From: an uncultured Brachybacterium sp. | GTDB lineage: Bacteria > Actinomycetota > Actinomycetes > Actinomycetales > Dermabacteraceae | Reading direction: 5' to 3' | Length of the DNA stretch: 64,000 bases | Assembly: GCF_947500705.1 (NCBI RefSeq) | Contig: NZ_CANMSY010000002.1 | Coordinates: 62,001 to 126,000 of the forward strand | Part shown: positions 20,601-28,756 of the stretch, piece by piece | Layout: each line of letters starts with the position of its first letter | Numbering within the stretch: the first letter of the stretch is position 1 | Translations under genes and position numbers: made by a program | The notes under the pieces: model-generated | What the model saw: only the letters and a program-made list of their open reading frames with translations | What the model was told of the DNA's origin: nothing | The model's database searches: none

Positions 20601-21184
20601 ATGAAGTAGCTGTCCTTGCCGAACATGTCCTGGAACTCGCCGGCGGCCCTGACCGCCTCGTCGAACTGTCCCAGGCGCAGGCGGGTCTGGACCTCGCCGG
20701 AGGGGCAGCCGGTGGTCGCGATCAGGCCCTCGGAGTACTTCGAGAGGATCTCGCGGTCCATGCGCGGCCACTTGCCCATCTGGCCGTCGAGCGACGCCTC
20801 CGAGGCGAGCCGGAAGAGGTTGTGCATGCCCGGGGTCGACTTCGACAGCAGGGTCATGTGGGTGTAGGCGCCGCGGGCCGAGACATCGTCGCCGGCGGCC
20901 TGCTGCTCCTTGGTGCCCCACTGCTGGCGGGTGCGGTCGTGGCGGCTGGTCCCCGGGGTCACATACGCCTCGACCCCGATGATCGGCTTCACGCCCGCAT
21001 CGGTCGCCGCCTTGTAGAACTCGTAGGCGCCGAAGAGGTAGCCGTGGTCGGTGATCGCCACCGCGCTCTGCCCCTGACGCTTCGTCTCGGCGACGAGCTT
21101 GTCGATCTTCGCAGCACCGTCCAGCAGGGAATAATCGGTGTGCACATGCAGATGCACGAAGTCATCGGAGTCCGCGGAAGCCAT
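17615..21184 (-). CDS. dnaE: DNA polymerase III alpha subunit, DnaE1 type
   Basis: Main replicative polymerase, 1189 residues, normal length for DnaE1. An N-terminal PHP domain begins FVHLHVHTDYSLLDG (residues 9-23) with ITDHG nearby; in actinobacteria this domain can supply proofreading. The polymerase active site shows PDFDVDFDD with a further catalytic Asp region before it (GPGRGSGAGSMVAYAM). KKKKSELDKQ in the fingers follows. A helix-hairpin-helix region and an OB domain (MVTIAGLITTLQRKTTKKGD) lie near the C-terminus. A TACTCT box seven bases before the ATG suggests a leaderless mRNA. The stop codon lies in a 16-bp repeat array that leads into the next gene. Confidence 0.97.
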   Translation of the reverse strand: MASADSDDFVHLHVHTDYSLLDGAAKIDKLVAETKRQGQSAVAITDHGYLFGAYEFYKAATDAGVKPIIGVEAYVTPGTSRHDRTRQQWGTKEQQAAGDDVSARGAYTHMTLLSKSTPGMHNLFRLASEASLDGQMGKWPRMDREILSKYSEGLIATTGCPSGEVQTRLRLGQFDEAVRAAGEFQDMFGKDSYFIELMDHGLDIEKRVTKDLLEVGRAIGAPLVATNDLHYVTEDDAQIQDVLLCINSGSRLNDPNRFKFGGSGYFLKSARQMRELFREFPEACDNTLTIAEMCEVEFRTTDEGANYMPNFPTPPGEDEESWFVKEIQRGLEYRYPSGIPDEVQQRADYEVSVILQMGFPGYFLVVSDYIKWAKEQGIRVGPGRGSGAGSMVAYAMRITDLDPLEHGLLFERFLNPDRVSMPDFDVDFDDRRRGEVIEYVERKYGDDRIAQVITYGVMKTKNSLKDAARVLDYPFAMGDKLTKTLPPTVMGKDISVNGIFDPEDKRYAEAGEFRRMHDEDPDVQKVVEIARGVEGLTRGWGVHACAVIMSSHPLKDIVPMMRRPSDGQIITQFEYPTLETLGLLKMDFLGLRNLTVLSDAVANMERNGKVPPDLETLPFDDQKTYELLQKGDTLGVFQLDGSGMRTLLRQMKPDQFGDITAVSALYRPGPMGMNSHTNYALRKNGLQPITPIHPELEEPLAEILGETYGVLVYQEQVMQTAQKVAGYSLGQADILRRAMGKKKKSELDKQFASFEAGMQENGYSKEAVTALWETLMPFADYAFNKSHSAAYGVISYWTGYLKANHPTEYMAALLTSTQENRDRLGLYLGDCRHRGITVLPPDVNESDLYFSAVGEDIRFGLSAIRNVGAHVVEEIIRTRQEKGAFTSFTDFLDKVPLSVCNKRTIESLIKGGAFDELGANRRSLVLIHEDAVDSVVDVKRKEAQGQYDLFADVFGGGGDDGDMATGSAATITIPDLPEWDRKEKLAFERNMLGLYVSDHPLYGLEHVIAQNSSTSISALADDGAVEDGAMVTIAGLITTLQRKTTKKGDMWAIATVEDLEGSIDCLMFPSTYMTVAGELAEDLIVSMKGRVDTSKGMPELRVMEMTIPETGGGADGPVVIALPATRATERVVSELRGVLEDNPGASEVRLRLQEPGRTTLMQLDKRLSVNPSAALYASLKTLLGPSCLQ

Positions 21185-21191
21185 GCCCTCC

Positions 21192-21197
21192 AGAGTA
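21192..21197 (-). promoter_or_regulatory. -10 box directly upstream of dnaE
   Basis: TACTCT, seven bases, then ATG. A GGAGGG lies within those seven bases but is too close to the ATG to be a normal ribosome binding site, so leaderless initiation is favoured. Confidence 0.5.
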
Positions 21198-21264
21198 GCC
21201 GCGGCGGCGCCCGCCGCGGGGGTCCGGGAGGGGTCGGAGAGGTCACCCAGGCCCTCCGGCGTGT

Positions 21265-21284
21265 CGCCCGGTCGGCGCCGGGCG
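21265..21284 (-). terminator. Terminator of the MetE-like gene
   Basis: Seven-bp inverted repeat cgcccgg / ccgggcg with a 6-base loop, 20 bases past the stop codon at 21305 in the direction of transcription and before the dnaE start region. Confidence 0.5.
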
Positions 21285-21304
21285 TGCCGGGCGCATGCCA
21301 GGTC

Positions 21305-22354
21305 TCACCGTGGCGCGGCGACCTCCGCGTGGGTGCGCAGGATCCCCTCGGTGGTGCCCTCCGGGGCCCGGCCGATCCCGCACTCGGTGGCCACCCCGAA
21401 GGGCTGATTCACCGCCGTCGACGCCGCGGCGATGCGCCGCCGCGCCCCCTCGGCGCCGTCCTCGCGGTGCACCAGCCCGAGGTACAGCTCATCCAGCCGT
21501 GGCAGCTGTGCGAGCGGGGCGAAATATGCTTCGTCGTCGCGGTCGATGGGGACCGGCAGATGCAGCCAGGTCAGCTGCCGGGCGGCGCTGTCCACCAGGG
21601 CGTCCGCGAGCTGGACCAGGGTCGCGGCATCGCGCGGTTCGACGAAGTGCCGCTCCCCCGCGTCGCCGTAGCAGAGGTGCACACCGACCTCGACGTCCAG
21701 CGGCACTGCGTCCACCAGCGCCTCGAGTCGGGTCACGATGCCGGCCAGCAGGTCACCGCTCCACCAGCCCTCCATGGGGCTGCCGTAGCCGGAGGCTCCC
21801 TCGAGGATGCCCAGCTCGCTGGCCACGTCCCACTGGATCGCGAGGTCCTCGTGCGGGATCGCCTCGAGGATCTCCTCGAGCTCGTGCAGCAGCGCATCGG
21901 CATAGACCGGCTCGATGGCGGCCCGGTCCGCTCCGGTGAAGAAGGAGGAGATCACGGCGACGGGGGTCGGCAGGGAGACCTGGAAGCGGATCCCCTGCCC
22001 GATCACTCCCTGCTCGCGCAGCCGGGCGAAGATCGGATAGGAGTCCTTCGCCGCGGCGGCGTAGCCGAGCGGCGGCAGCGTGATCCCGGCGGGGTCGACG
22101 CCGTCGGCCAGGCGCAGCGGCCGCGCATCGAGGCCGGCGCCGAAGGGGATCGGCTGCTCACCGACGCGCTCGACACCATCGGCCTCGCCGAGGACGTCCG
22201 GCTGGAACATGATCCAGTGGAATCTCTTCCCGACCTCGCCATCGGGGATGCGCCGGACGTGGCGGCCGAGGATCTCGGCCACCGTGCGCATCGTCTTCTC
22301 GGCATCATCGAAGTTCACGCTGCCCGTGAGGAGGGCGCCCTGGGGTTCGGTCAT
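21305..22354 (-). CDS. MetE C-terminal/UROD-like barrel protein
   Basis: A 349-residue protein resembling the C-terminal catalytic barrel of cobalamin-independent methionine synthase and its UROD-superfamily relatives. GVHLCYGDAGERH supplies a His-x-Cys pair and the C-terminal ATECGIGR a further Cys, the pattern that binds the catalytic zinc in MetE. It lacks the N-terminal MetE half, so it is not a full methionine synthase. It may be a methyltransferase or a degradative enzyme of a related type. Such stand-alone proteins are common and mostly uncharacterised. TAGGCT stands six bases before the ATG and there is no Shine-Dalgarno sequence, so it is probably leaderless and monocistronic. Confidence 0.7.
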   Translation of the reverse strand: MTEPQGALLTGSVNFDDAEKTMRTVAEILGRHVRRIPDGEVGKRFHWIMFQPDVLGEADGVERVGEQPIPFGAGLDARPLRLADGVDPAGITLPPLGYAAAAKDSYPIFARLREQGVIGQGIRFQVSLPTPVAVISSFFTGADRAAIEPVYADALLHELEEILEAIPHEDLAIQWDVASELGILEGASGYGSPMEGWWSGDLLAGIVTRLEALVDAVPLDVEVGVHLCYGDAGERHFVEPRDAATLVQLADALVDSAARQLTWLHLPVPIDRDDEAYFAPLAQLPRLDELYLGLVHREDGAEGARRRIAAASTAVNQPFGVATECGIGRAPEGTTEGILRTHAEVAAPR

Positions 22355-22360
22355 GAGGAC

Positions 22361-22366
22361 AGCCTA
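22361..22366 (-). promoter_or_regulatory. -10 box of a probable leaderless mRNA (MetE-like gene)
   Basis: TAGGCT, six bases, ATG, with no ribosome binding site between. Confidence 0.5.
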
Positions 22367-22409
22367 CGGAGGTGGACGCTTCTGCGGCGCATGCTCCCGC
22401 GTCTCGCGC

Positions 22410-23147
22410 TCAAATCCCCGCGCCGTCCCCCTCCGCCTGCTGCTCCCGGCGGGTCTCCTGGAGCAGGGAGTCCAGATAGTCGTGGACGTCCTCGAAGCTC
22501 AGCGAGCGTTCATCGCGGCGCGGTGGGATGCCGCCGACGAAGGCACCGCCGTGCCAGGCCATCGAATCATCCGGCAGCGTGGGGTCGTCATCGCGCCACA
22601 GCTCGATCGGGATCGCATGGGCGGCGAGGTCGCGGGCGACCTCCTCGGCCTGGGCCGGGCTGCCCGAGCGCTGCAGCACCGAGACCAGCAGCGACTGGGC
22701 CGCCCAGGCCGCGGCGTCGTCGCGGGAGTCCTTCCCCGGGTCCACCGATTCCTGCACCAGGGCGATGTAGCTCGCGGCAAGCTCGTCGGCCCCGTCCTCG
22801 AAGTGGTCCTTGGCCACCCGGAGGGCGACCTGTGGGACCAGGTCACGGGCTTCCCAGAGGACCGCCGCACCGACCAGCGCCATCCCCACCCCGGTCGGGA
22901 AGTCCGGGTCCAGCGCCATCGGCGTGGACGGTGCCTTGCCGGCGCGGCGGTCGTCATCGGCGGCAAGGAAGGTGCGCACCGCCTCGGAGACGGCCGCTCG
23001 GGCCTGCTCACCGTCTCGCAGGGTGACCTCGGCGCGGGCAGGATCGATGCCCAGGCGGCGGGCGACCCGGAGGAACGGGAAATCGGCGCGGTCCAACGCC
23101 GCGTCTCGGGAGGGCGTCAGCGCACGGGAGGTCTGCTCATCGTTCAT
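22410..23147 (-). CDS. Conserved-looking hypothetical protein
   Basis: I do not recognise this 245-residue protein. It is acidic, helix-rich and Ala-rich, with no signal peptide or membrane span. Notable stretches are FPFLRVARRLGIDPARAEV near the N-terminus, DPDFPTGVGMALVGAAVLWEA in the middle, and a closing LSFEDVHDYLDSLLQETRRE. The frame has normal high-GC codon use. TAGCGT lies six bases before the ATG (leaderless pattern). The space to the MetE-like gene is 55 bases, so the two could share some transcript, although the latter has its own box. Confidence 0.7.
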   Translation of the reverse strand: MNDEQTSRALTPSRDAALDRADFPFLRVARRLGIDPARAEVTLRDGEQARAAVSEAVRTFLAADDDRRAGKAPSTPMALDPDFPTGVGMALVGAAVLWEARDLVPQVALRVAKDHFEDGADELAASYIALVQESVDPGKDSRDDAAAWAAQSLLVSVLQRSGSPAQAEEVARDLAAHAIPIELWRDDDPTLPDDSMAWHGGAFVGGIPPRRDERSLSFEDVHDYLDSLLQETRREQQAEGDGAGI

Positions 23148-23153
23148 CCTTCG

Positions 23154-23159
23154 ACGCTA
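23154..23159 (-). promoter_or_regulatory. -10 box of a probable leaderless mRNA (hypothetical gene)
   Basis: TAGCGT, six bases, ATG; no Shine-Dalgarno sequence. Confidence 0.5.
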
Positions 23160-23250
23160 CCGCCTGCCAGACTGTGCGCGTGCCCACCGCCGCTGTCATC
23201 CGTCTGGAGGTGATCCATCTGGGGCGCTGCGGGTCAGGTGCATGCCCTGC

Positions 23251-24177
23251 TCAGTGACCGCGCAGGGCTTCCAGCGCCGACTGCAGATCTGCCGGGTACT
23301 GCGAGACGAACCTGACCTCCTCGCCGGTGGCGGGGTGGACGAAGCTCAGCTCCATCGCGTGCAGCCACTGGCGGATCAGGCCCACCTGCTCGGCGAGACG
23401 AGGATCCGCGCCGTACAGCGGGTCGCCCACCAGCGGGTGATGCAGCGCGGCCATATGGACCCGGATCTGATGGGTGCGCCCGGTCTCGAGGCCCACCTTC
23501 AGCAGGGTCGCGCCCTGCAGCGCCTCGAGGGTCTCGTAGTGGGTCACCGAGTGCTTGCCGTCGCTGCGCACCGCGAACTTAAAGTCGTGCTGCGGGGAGC
23601 GCCCGATGGCGGCCTCGATGGTGCCCGCCGGTTGCTCCGGCGTGCCCTGGCAGACCGCGTGATAGACCTTCCCGACCTCACGGGCACGGAAGGCATCCTT
23701 GAGGGTGGTGTAGGCACGCTCGGTGCGGGCGACCACCATCAGTCCACTGGTGCCCACGTCCAGGCGACTGACGATGCCCTGTCGCTCCGCGTCGCCGGTG
23801 GTGCGGATGCTCACGCCCGCAGCGGCCAGATGGCCCAGCACGGTGGGGCCGGACCAGCCGGCGCTCGGGTGCGCCGCCACGCCCACGGGCTTGTCGATCA
23901 CCACGATGTCGTCATCCTGGTGGATCAGGCTCATGCCCTCGGCGATCTGCGGCCGGACCTCGACCGCGGGCTTCTCGTCCGGCAGCTCGACGTACACCAT
24001 CGCACCGGGCTCGAGCCGGGTGGAGCGGGCCGGAACCTGCCCGTCCACCAGGACGCCGCCATTGCTCACCAGCTCTGCGGCGCGCGTGCGCGAGAGACCG
24101 AGCATCCGGGAGATGCCCACGTCGATGCGTTCTCCGGCGAGCCCTTCGGGCACCATCAGCGTGCGGGAGGAGCTCAC
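23251..24177 (-). CDS. rluD: RluA-family 23S rRNA pseudouridine synthase (RluD-like)
   Basis: Converts specific uridines of 23S rRNA to pseudouridine. Length is 308 residues. An N-terminal S4 RNA-binding domain (about 10-75, LSRTRAAELVSNGGVLVDG) precedes the catalytic domain. The catalytic aspartate lies in SRLDVGTSGLMVV, where the usual leading His is Ser. GRTHQIRVHMAALHHPLVGDPLYG is the second family signature. The start codon overlaps the lspA stop by four bases, so it is the last gene of the divIVA-lspA-rluD run. Pairing of lspA with rluD is widespread. The exact target uridine is not deducible. Confidence 0.93.
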   Translation of the reverse strand: MSSSRTLMVPEGLAGERIDVGISRMLGLSRTRAAELVSNGGVLVDGQVPARSTRLEPGAMVYVELPDEKPAVEVRPQIAEGMSLIHQDDDIVVIDKPVGVAAHPSAGWSGPTVLGHLAAAGVSIRTTGDAERQGIVSRLDVGTSGLMVVARTERAYTTLKDAFRAREVGKVYHAVCQGTPEQPAGTIEAAIGRSPQHDFKFAVRSDGKHSVTHYETLEALQGATLLKVGLETGRTHQIRVHMAALHHPLVGDPLYGADPRLAEQVGLIRQWLHAMELSFVHPATGEEVRFVSQYPADLQSALEALRGH

Positions 24178-24758
24178 TGCTTCTCCTTGGCTGCGGGGTC
24201 GGCGGCCTCCGCGTGGGCCGGATCCGAGTCGACCCCGAAGAGGCCCAGGGCGACGATCAGGATCGCGCCGCCCACCACGGCCATGTCAGCCACGTTGAAG
24301 ACCGGCCAGTTGGGCAGTTCGAGGAAGTCGACGACGGCGCCGCGGAACGGGCCCGGTTCGCGAAGCAGGCGGTCGTGGATGTTACCCAGCGCCCCGCCCA
24401 TGATGAGGCCGAGGGCGATGGTATACCAGGGCGAACGGACCGCCTTGACGGCGAACACGATCACGCCGATCACGATCGCGATCTGCAGGCAGGTGACCAC
24501 CGGGGTGATCTCCGAGCCCATCCCCCAGGCCGCCCCGGTGTTGTACAGCAGGGTCAGCTGGAGGATCTCACCGAGGAAGGGCTGAGGATCCAGCAGCGGC
24601 AGAGTCTCCACTGCCCAGTTCTTCGTGATCTGGTCGATCACGGCCAGGACCGCACCGAGCACGGCGACGGTGCCGAGGACCGTTCCGCGGCTGAGACGGC
24701 GGCGAGCGCCGGACCTCGTGGGCCCGGCGCTCGTCGGCGTGGAAGCAGGGGCGTTCAC
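24174..24758 (-). CDS. lspA: Lipoprotein signal peptidase (signal peptidase II)
   Basis: Membrane aspartyl peptidase that removes signal peptides from diacylglyceryl-modified prolipoproteins, such as the binding proteins at both ends of this window. Length is 194 residues with four spans. The conserved boxes NTGAAWGM, GGALGNIHDRLL (first catalytic Asp) and PVFNVADMAVVGG (second catalytic Asp) are all present. The N-terminal 30 residues are a Thr/Ser/Arg-rich extension. It overlaps divIVA upstream and rluD downstream by four bases each. Confidence 0.95.
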   Translation of the reverse strand: MNAPASTPTSAGPTRSGARRRLSRGTVLGTVAVLGAVLAVIDQITKNWAVETLPLLDPQPFLGEILQLTLLYNTGAAWGMGSEITPVVTCLQIAIVIGVIVFAVKAVRSPWYTIALGLIMGGALGNIHDRLLREPGPFRGAVVDFLELPNWPVFNVADMAVVGGAILIVALGLFGVDSDPAHAEAADPAAKEKQ

Positions 24759-25450
24759 AGACCGAAGTTCGCCTGCTTGTCCTGCGTCTCGCTGCTGTCG
24801 AGATCGCTGAGCTGGTTCTCGAGGTAGTTGCGCAGACGGTTGCGGTAGTCGCGCTCGAAGTTGCGCAGGCCCTCGATCGTCTTGTCGAGCTCGGCCTTCT
24901 TGGTCTCGAGCTCGGCGAGCGTGGTGCGGGACTTCTCCTCGGCGTCACCGACGATGCGTGCATGCTCGTCGTTGGCCTCGGCGATCAGACGATCGCGCTC
25001 TTCCTCGCCGTTCTTCACGTACTCGTCGTGCAGCCGGTTCGCCAGGGCGATGATGCCGGCGGCGGACTGATCGGGGGTCTCCGAGGCAGGCGCTGCCACC
25101 GGGGCAGGCTGCTCGACGATGACCTCGTCCTCGACGACGGACTGCGGCGCGGTGGCGTCGACCTCATCGTCAGCACCGATGGGCGTGGTGTCGATGATCG
25201 CGTCCGTCTCGCCCGTCGCGGAGACATCGGCGGCGGGTGCCGCGGCACCGGCGCCGGACTCGAGCTCGGCGATGCGATTGTGCGCCTCTTCGAGTTCCTT
25301 CTTCAGGCGCTCGTTCTCGGAGAGGAGCTCCTTCAGACGGGGTTCCACGTCGTTGTCGAGGAAGTTGTCGACCTCGTCCATGTCGTAGCCCTCCGAGAAC
25401 CGGACCGGCGTGAACCGCTGATTCTGCAGGTCTTCGGGCATCAGAGCCAT
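24755..25450 (-). CDS. divIVA: DivIVA/Wag31 polar growth protein
   Basis: Coiled-coil scaffold that marks poles and septa and recruits the cell-wall machinery in actinobacteria. Length is 231 residues. The N-terminal membrane-binding domain (MALMPEDLQNQRFTPVRFSE, then GYDMDEVDNFLD) leads into a first coiled coil (about 30-65). A low-complexity Ala/Asp/Glu/Pro linker (about 66-140) and a second coiled coil (about 140-220) follow. AAAGGTGA precedes the ATG by a few bases. It lies at the expected place after sepF and yggT. A TAGGCT at 25506-25511 could be the -10 of its own promoter. Confidence 0.95.
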   Translation of the reverse strand: MALMPEDLQNQRFTPVRFSEGYDMDEVDNFLDNDVEPRLKELLSENERLKKELEEAHNRIAELESGAGAAAPAADVSATGETDAIIDTTPIGADDEVDATAPQSVVEDEVIVEQPAPVAAPASETPDQSAAGIIALANRLHDEYVKNGEEERDRLIAEANDEHARIVGDAEEKSRTTLAELETKKAELDKTIEGLRNFERDYRNRLRNYLENQLSDLDSSETQDKQANFGL

Positions 25451-25505
25451 GGGTCACCTTTTCTTAGTGCGGGAGTTCAGATGCGCGGTGGGCGCGGCGC
25501 GCTCA

Positions 25506-25511
25506 AGCCTA
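25506..25511 (-). promoter_or_regulatory. Possible -10 element upstream of divIVA
   Basis: TAGGCT on the minus strand about 55 bases upstream of the divIVA ATG, in a 96-base gap between yggT and divIVA. No good -35 is seen, so this is tentative. Confidence 0.3.
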
Positions 25512-25546
25512 ACGGATGCCGCGGAGGTTCCTGGACCGGAGCCTCC

Positions 25547-25837
25547 TCACATCGCCAATCCGCCGAGCACCCGCAGCAGTATCCATCCGAGGACCAGCAA
25601 GATCATCAGGCTGAGATCGAGCGACACCGCACCGATCCGCAGGGGCGGGATCAGGCGACGCAGTGCCAGCACCGGAGGATCGGTCAGCGTGTACACGAGC
25701 TCGAACAGGACCAGCACCAGTCCTGAAGGCCGGTATTCCCTCGCGTAGGACTGGATCCACTCGAGCACCAGACGGGTGATCAGCAGGAGCAGGTACACCA
25801 GCACCGCGAGGTACAGCACTCCTGCGATGATCTGCAT
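25547..25837 (-). CDS. YggT family membrane protein
   Basis: Small integral membrane protein of 96 residues with two apolar segments (about 3-25 and 70-92) and the family motif FELVYTLTDPPVLALRRLIPP between them. The biochemical role is unsettled; it is conserved next to sepF in Gram-positive bacteria and linked to the division/polar-growth locus. The start lies eight bases after the sepF stop. Confidence 0.92.
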   Translation of the reverse strand: MQIIAGVLYLAVLVYLLLLITRLVLEWIQSYAREYRPSGLVLVLFELVYTLTDPPVLALRRLIPPLRIGAVSLDLSLMILLVLGWILLRVLGGLAM

Positions 25838-25845
25838 GGGAACGC

Positions 25846-26334
25846 TCAGCTCTGGTTGTAGAAGCTGCCCTCGTCGGCCGAGGTATCCCCGTCGACCTGG
25901 ACGAACTCCGGGGAGAGCAGGAACACCTTGGAGGTGACGCGTTCGATGGTGCCGCGCAGGCCGAAGACCAGACCGGCCGAGAAGTCGACCATGCGCTTGG
26001 CGTCACCGTCGGGCATGTCGGAGAGGTTCATGATGACGGGGACACCGTCACGGAACGACTCGCCGATCGCCTTGGCGTCGTTGTAGGACCGCGGATGGAT
26101 CGTGGTGATGCGGTGCATCGACTCCTCCACTGCCGGGGCCATGGCCACCACGTTCGAATGCTGACGGATCGGGGTCACCTGGGCCTCCCGTTCTGGTGCG
26201 GCCTCGGGGCCACGCTCGGTGCGGCGGGACGGTGCGGCGACCTCGTCATGGCGGAGCCGTTCGTCCTCGTAGTACTCGTCATCGACCTCGTTGGCAAGGC
26301 CGAGTGCGACCATGGCGTTGCGCCAGGTTCCCAT
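25846..26334 (-). CDS. sepF: Cell division protein SepF
   Basis: Membrane anchor for FtsZ in bacteria without FtsA. Length is 162 residues from the ATG at 26334, chosen for GGGAG seven bases upstream and for the conserved start [16 protein letters not shown], an amphipathic membrane-targeting helix. A variable acidic/basic linker follows. The SepF core contains [40 protein letters not shown] and [13 protein letters not shown]. The open frame continues upstream to 26496, but nothing supports the longer form. FtsZ, its partner, is encoded two genes upstream. Confidence 0.95.
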   Translation of the reverse strand: MGTWRNAMVALGLANEVDDEYYEDERLRHDEVAAPSRRTERGPEAAPEREAQVTPIRQHSNVVAMAPAVEESMHRITTIHPRSYNDAKAIGESFRDGVPVIMNLSDMPDGDAKRMVDFSAGLVFGLRGTIERVTSKVFLLSPEFVQVDGDTSADEGSFYNQS

Positions 26335-26492
26335 CGCAGATCTCCCAGTCTGTTGTTCACGCTGACCTGGGCTCCAGGGAAGCACGGGGAGTGCGCGGGA
26401 GCCCTTACCCGTTGAAACTACCGCAGGGATTTCCTCGACCCCGGGAGGCGCCCGGCGTGTCGTGGGCGTGTCTGGGCTGGCCGAGGCGTCGC

Positions 26493-27227
26493 TCACTCGC
26501 GGCGCAGGACACCTGCGAAGCGTCCGGTGTGAGCCTGGCGACGATAGGAGTAGAAGCGATCGTCCTCGAGGGTGCAGGGGTGGTCCGCCTCGATCGCGGA
26601 GAGCGGGATGCCCGCCGCGGAGAGGACCTCGATCGCGCCGGCCCGCAGATCGATCGACGGTGTGCCCCAGGAGGTGGCTGCCCAGGTGGCAGGCAGCTGC
26701 CGAGCGGCGTCCTCCCGCATCGCCGCGGGCACCTCGTAGCAGTCTCCGCAGATCGCGGGCCCGATGCTCGCCGTGAGATCCACGGGCCGAGTCCCGAACT
26801 CCGCCATCACCTCGAGGGTGCGCTCCAGCACCCCGCCCAGCAGGCCGGCGCGCCCGGCATGGGCGGCGGCGATCGTGCCGGAGACGGGATCGCTCAACAG
26901 CACCGGCAGGCAGTCCGCGACCATGATCGCGAGCCCCACGTCCCGGCGATCGGTGACCATCGCGTCGGCGGTGACCACCGGAGCCACCCCCGTCGGGGGC
27001 AGCGCATGGACGTCTGCGGAGTGGACCTGGTCCACGAAGACCAGCGGCACCCCGAGCTCGGCCTCGAGCAGCTCCCGGTTGCGGGTGACGGAGTGCTCCT
27101 CGTCGCCGACGTGGCGGGCGAGGTTCAACCCGGCGTGCTCACCCGTGCTGACCCCTCCTTCCCGTCCCGTGAACAGGGCACGGGCCCCGCGAAGTCGCGA
27201 GGCCCGTGCAGGAAGTGCTGAGGTCAC
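26493..27227 (-). CDS. pgeF: Purine nucleoside phosphorylase YfiH/LACC1 family
   Basis: Once called laccase-domain protein; family members phosphorolyse or deaminate purine nucleosides, and the E. coli protein is linked to peptidoglycan editing (PgeF). Length is 244 residues. Zinc-site residues are visible in [24 protein letters not shown] and [12 protein letters not shown], with the later [13 protein letters not shown]. The GTG start overlaps the ftsZ stop by four bases. In many actinobacteria a yggS gene separates pgeF from sepF; here it is absent. Confidence 0.9.
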   Translation of the reverse strand: MTSALPARASRLRGARALFTGREGGVSTGEHAGLNLARHVGDEEHSVTRNRELLEAELGVPLVFVDQVHSADVHALPPTGVAPVVTADAMVTDRRDVGLAIMVADCLPVLLSDPVSGTIAAAHAGRAGLLGGVLERTLEVMAEFGTRPVDLTASIGPAICGDCYEVPAAMREDAARQLPATWAATSWGTPSIDLRAGAIEVLSAAGIPLSAIEADHPCTLEDDRFYSYRRQAHTGRFAGVLRRE

Positions 27228-28543
27228 TTGAGGAAGGACGGCAGATCGAGGTCGTCGTCGTCCGACGGCGGCTCCTCGATGTGCGGGGGGCGTGCCGGCT
27301 CAGGGGCGCGAGGAGCCGGCTGCGGGGCGTTCCGCGCCTGCTGTGCGTACTGACCGTCCTCGGTGTCGGCGGCGTCGAGCACCTCGGTCTCGGGCTCGGT
27401 CGCGCTCTGCCGCGACGGGGAGAAGGCCTGCTGCGGCAGACCCCAGGCGCCGGGAGCACCGGAACCGGCTGCTCCGGCACCGGCCCCCTGGCCGGCGCGG
27501 TGCTCCTGGACAGGAGGACGCGGCGCTGCCGCGCGGGGCTGCTCAGCGCGGGGGGCGGGACGATGCTGCGGGGTGACGTCCTGGCGCTGTGCCGGACCGC
27601 CGCCCTCGAAGCCGGCCGCGATCACGGTCACGCGGACCTCGTCGCCCAGCGCGTCGTCGATGACGGAGCCGAAGATGATGTTGGCATCGGGGTGGGCGGC
27701 CTCCTGGACCAGTCGGGCCGCTTCCGAGACCTCGTACAGGCCGAGGTCGCTGCCGCCCTGGATGGAGAGCAGCACGCCGTAGGCGCCGTCGATCGAGGCC
27801 TCGAGCAGCGGGCTGGAGACTGCGAGCTCGGCGGCCTGCAGGGCACGGTCCTCGCCGCGCGCCGAGCCGATGCCCATCAGGGCGCTGCCGGCGCCCTGCA
27901 TGACGGACTTGACGTCCGCGAAGTCCAGGTTGATCAGACCCGGGGTGGTGATCAGGTCGGTGATGCCCTGGACACCGGAGAGGAGGACCTGGTCCGCGCT
28001 CTTGAAGGCGTCGAGCATGGAGACCTGCTTGTCCGCGATCGAGAGCAGGCGGTCGTTCGGGATCACGATGAGAGTGTCGACCTCGGCCTGCAGGGCGGCG
28101 ATGCCGGACTCGGCCTGGGTCGAGCGGCGACGGCCCTCGAAGGTGAACGGGCGGGTGACCACGCCGATGGTGAGGGCGCCGAGGCTGCGGGCGATCTTGG
28201 CCACGACGGGTGCGCCGCCGGTGCCGGTGCCGCCGCCCTCGCCGGCGGTCACGAAGACCATGTCCGCCCCGCGGATGACCTCTTCGATCTCCTCCGCGTG
28301 GTCCTCGGCGGCGCGCTTGCCGACTTCGGGGTCGGCGCCGGCGCCGAGTCCGCGGGTGATCTCCTTGCCGACGTCGAGCTTGACGTCCGCATCGGACATC
28401 AGCAGCGCCTGGGCGTCGGTGTTGATCGCGATGAATTCGACGCCCTTGAGACCGGACTCGATCATGCGGTTGACGGCGTTGACACCTCCGCCGCCGACGC
28501 CGACGACCTTGATGACTGCGAGTGAGATCTGGGTTCCGGCCAC
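27224..28543 (-). CDS. ftsZ: Cell division GTPase FtsZ
   Basis: Tubulin homologue that forms the cytokinetic ring. Length is 439 residues. The GTP-binding glycine loop [13 protein letters not shown] is at about residues 15-27, the tubulin signature [13 protein letters not shown] at about 104-116, and the T7-type loop region around [19 protein letters not shown]. The folded core ends near residue 315. A long Pro/Ala/Arg-rich linker follows, then the C-terminal peptide [10 protein letters not shown] that binds SepF. The GTG start has AAGGA upstream. A separate promoter is predicted in the 213-base gap before it. Confidence 0.97.
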   Translation of the reverse strand: MAGTQISLAVIKVVGVGGGGVNAVNRMIESGLKGVEFIAINTDAQALLMSDADVKLDVGKEITRGLGAGADPEVGKRAAEDHAEEIEEVIRGADMVFVTAGEGGGTGTGGAPVVAKIARSLGALTIGVVTRPFTFEGRRRSTQAESGIAALQAEVDTLIVIPNDRLLSIADKQVSMLDAFKSADQVLLSGVQGITDLITTPGLINLDFADVKSVMQGAGSALMGIGSARGEDRALQAAELAVSSPLLEASIDGAYGVLLSIQGGSDLGLYEVSEAARLVQEAAHPDANIIFGSVIDDALGDEVRVTVIAAGFEGGGPAQRQDVTPQHRPAPRAEQPRAAAPRPPVQEHRAGQGAGAGAAGSGAPGAWGLPQQAFSPSRQSATEPETEVLDAADTEDGQYAQQARNAPQPAPRAPEPARPPHIEEPPSDDDDLDLPSFLK

Positions 28544-28613
28544 GTTTGGTCCTTGCTCTTGTCGTTCATCCGAGGAGGGGGCCTGCGTCGCACCTGGTCG
28601 TGGACTTCCGAAA

Positions 28614-28638
28614 CCCTAGACCTCGAGTTGAGGTTAGG
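28614..28638 (-). promoter_or_regulatory. Imperfect inverted repeat in the ftsZ leader
   Basis: The core cctc-gagtt-gagg at 28621-28633 is flanked by ccta and ttagg, giving an imperfect palindrome of about 25 bp between the predicted ftsZ start site and the coding region. It could be an operator or an mRNA hairpin. No regulator is identified. Confidence 0.35.
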
Positions 28639-28665
28639 ACTTCGGGGCACTTCTCCTTTCCCTTG

Positions 28666-28694
28666 ACGCTAGGGACGCAATCACCTGCGCGCAA
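28666..28694 (-). promoter_or_regulatory. Candidate ftsZ promoter
   Basis: TTGCGC (28689-28694) and TAGCGT (28666-28671) are separated by 17 bases on the minus strand, in the only long gap inside the division cluster. Transcription would start near 28659, giving a leader of about 115 bases. An extra ftsZ promoter is typical of dcw clusters. Confidence 0.5.
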
Positions 28695-28756
28695 ACACCA
28701 CGTGCGCGTGTCGGCCGCGAGGGCGGGCGAGATCACCGCCACGACCTCGATTTCCG

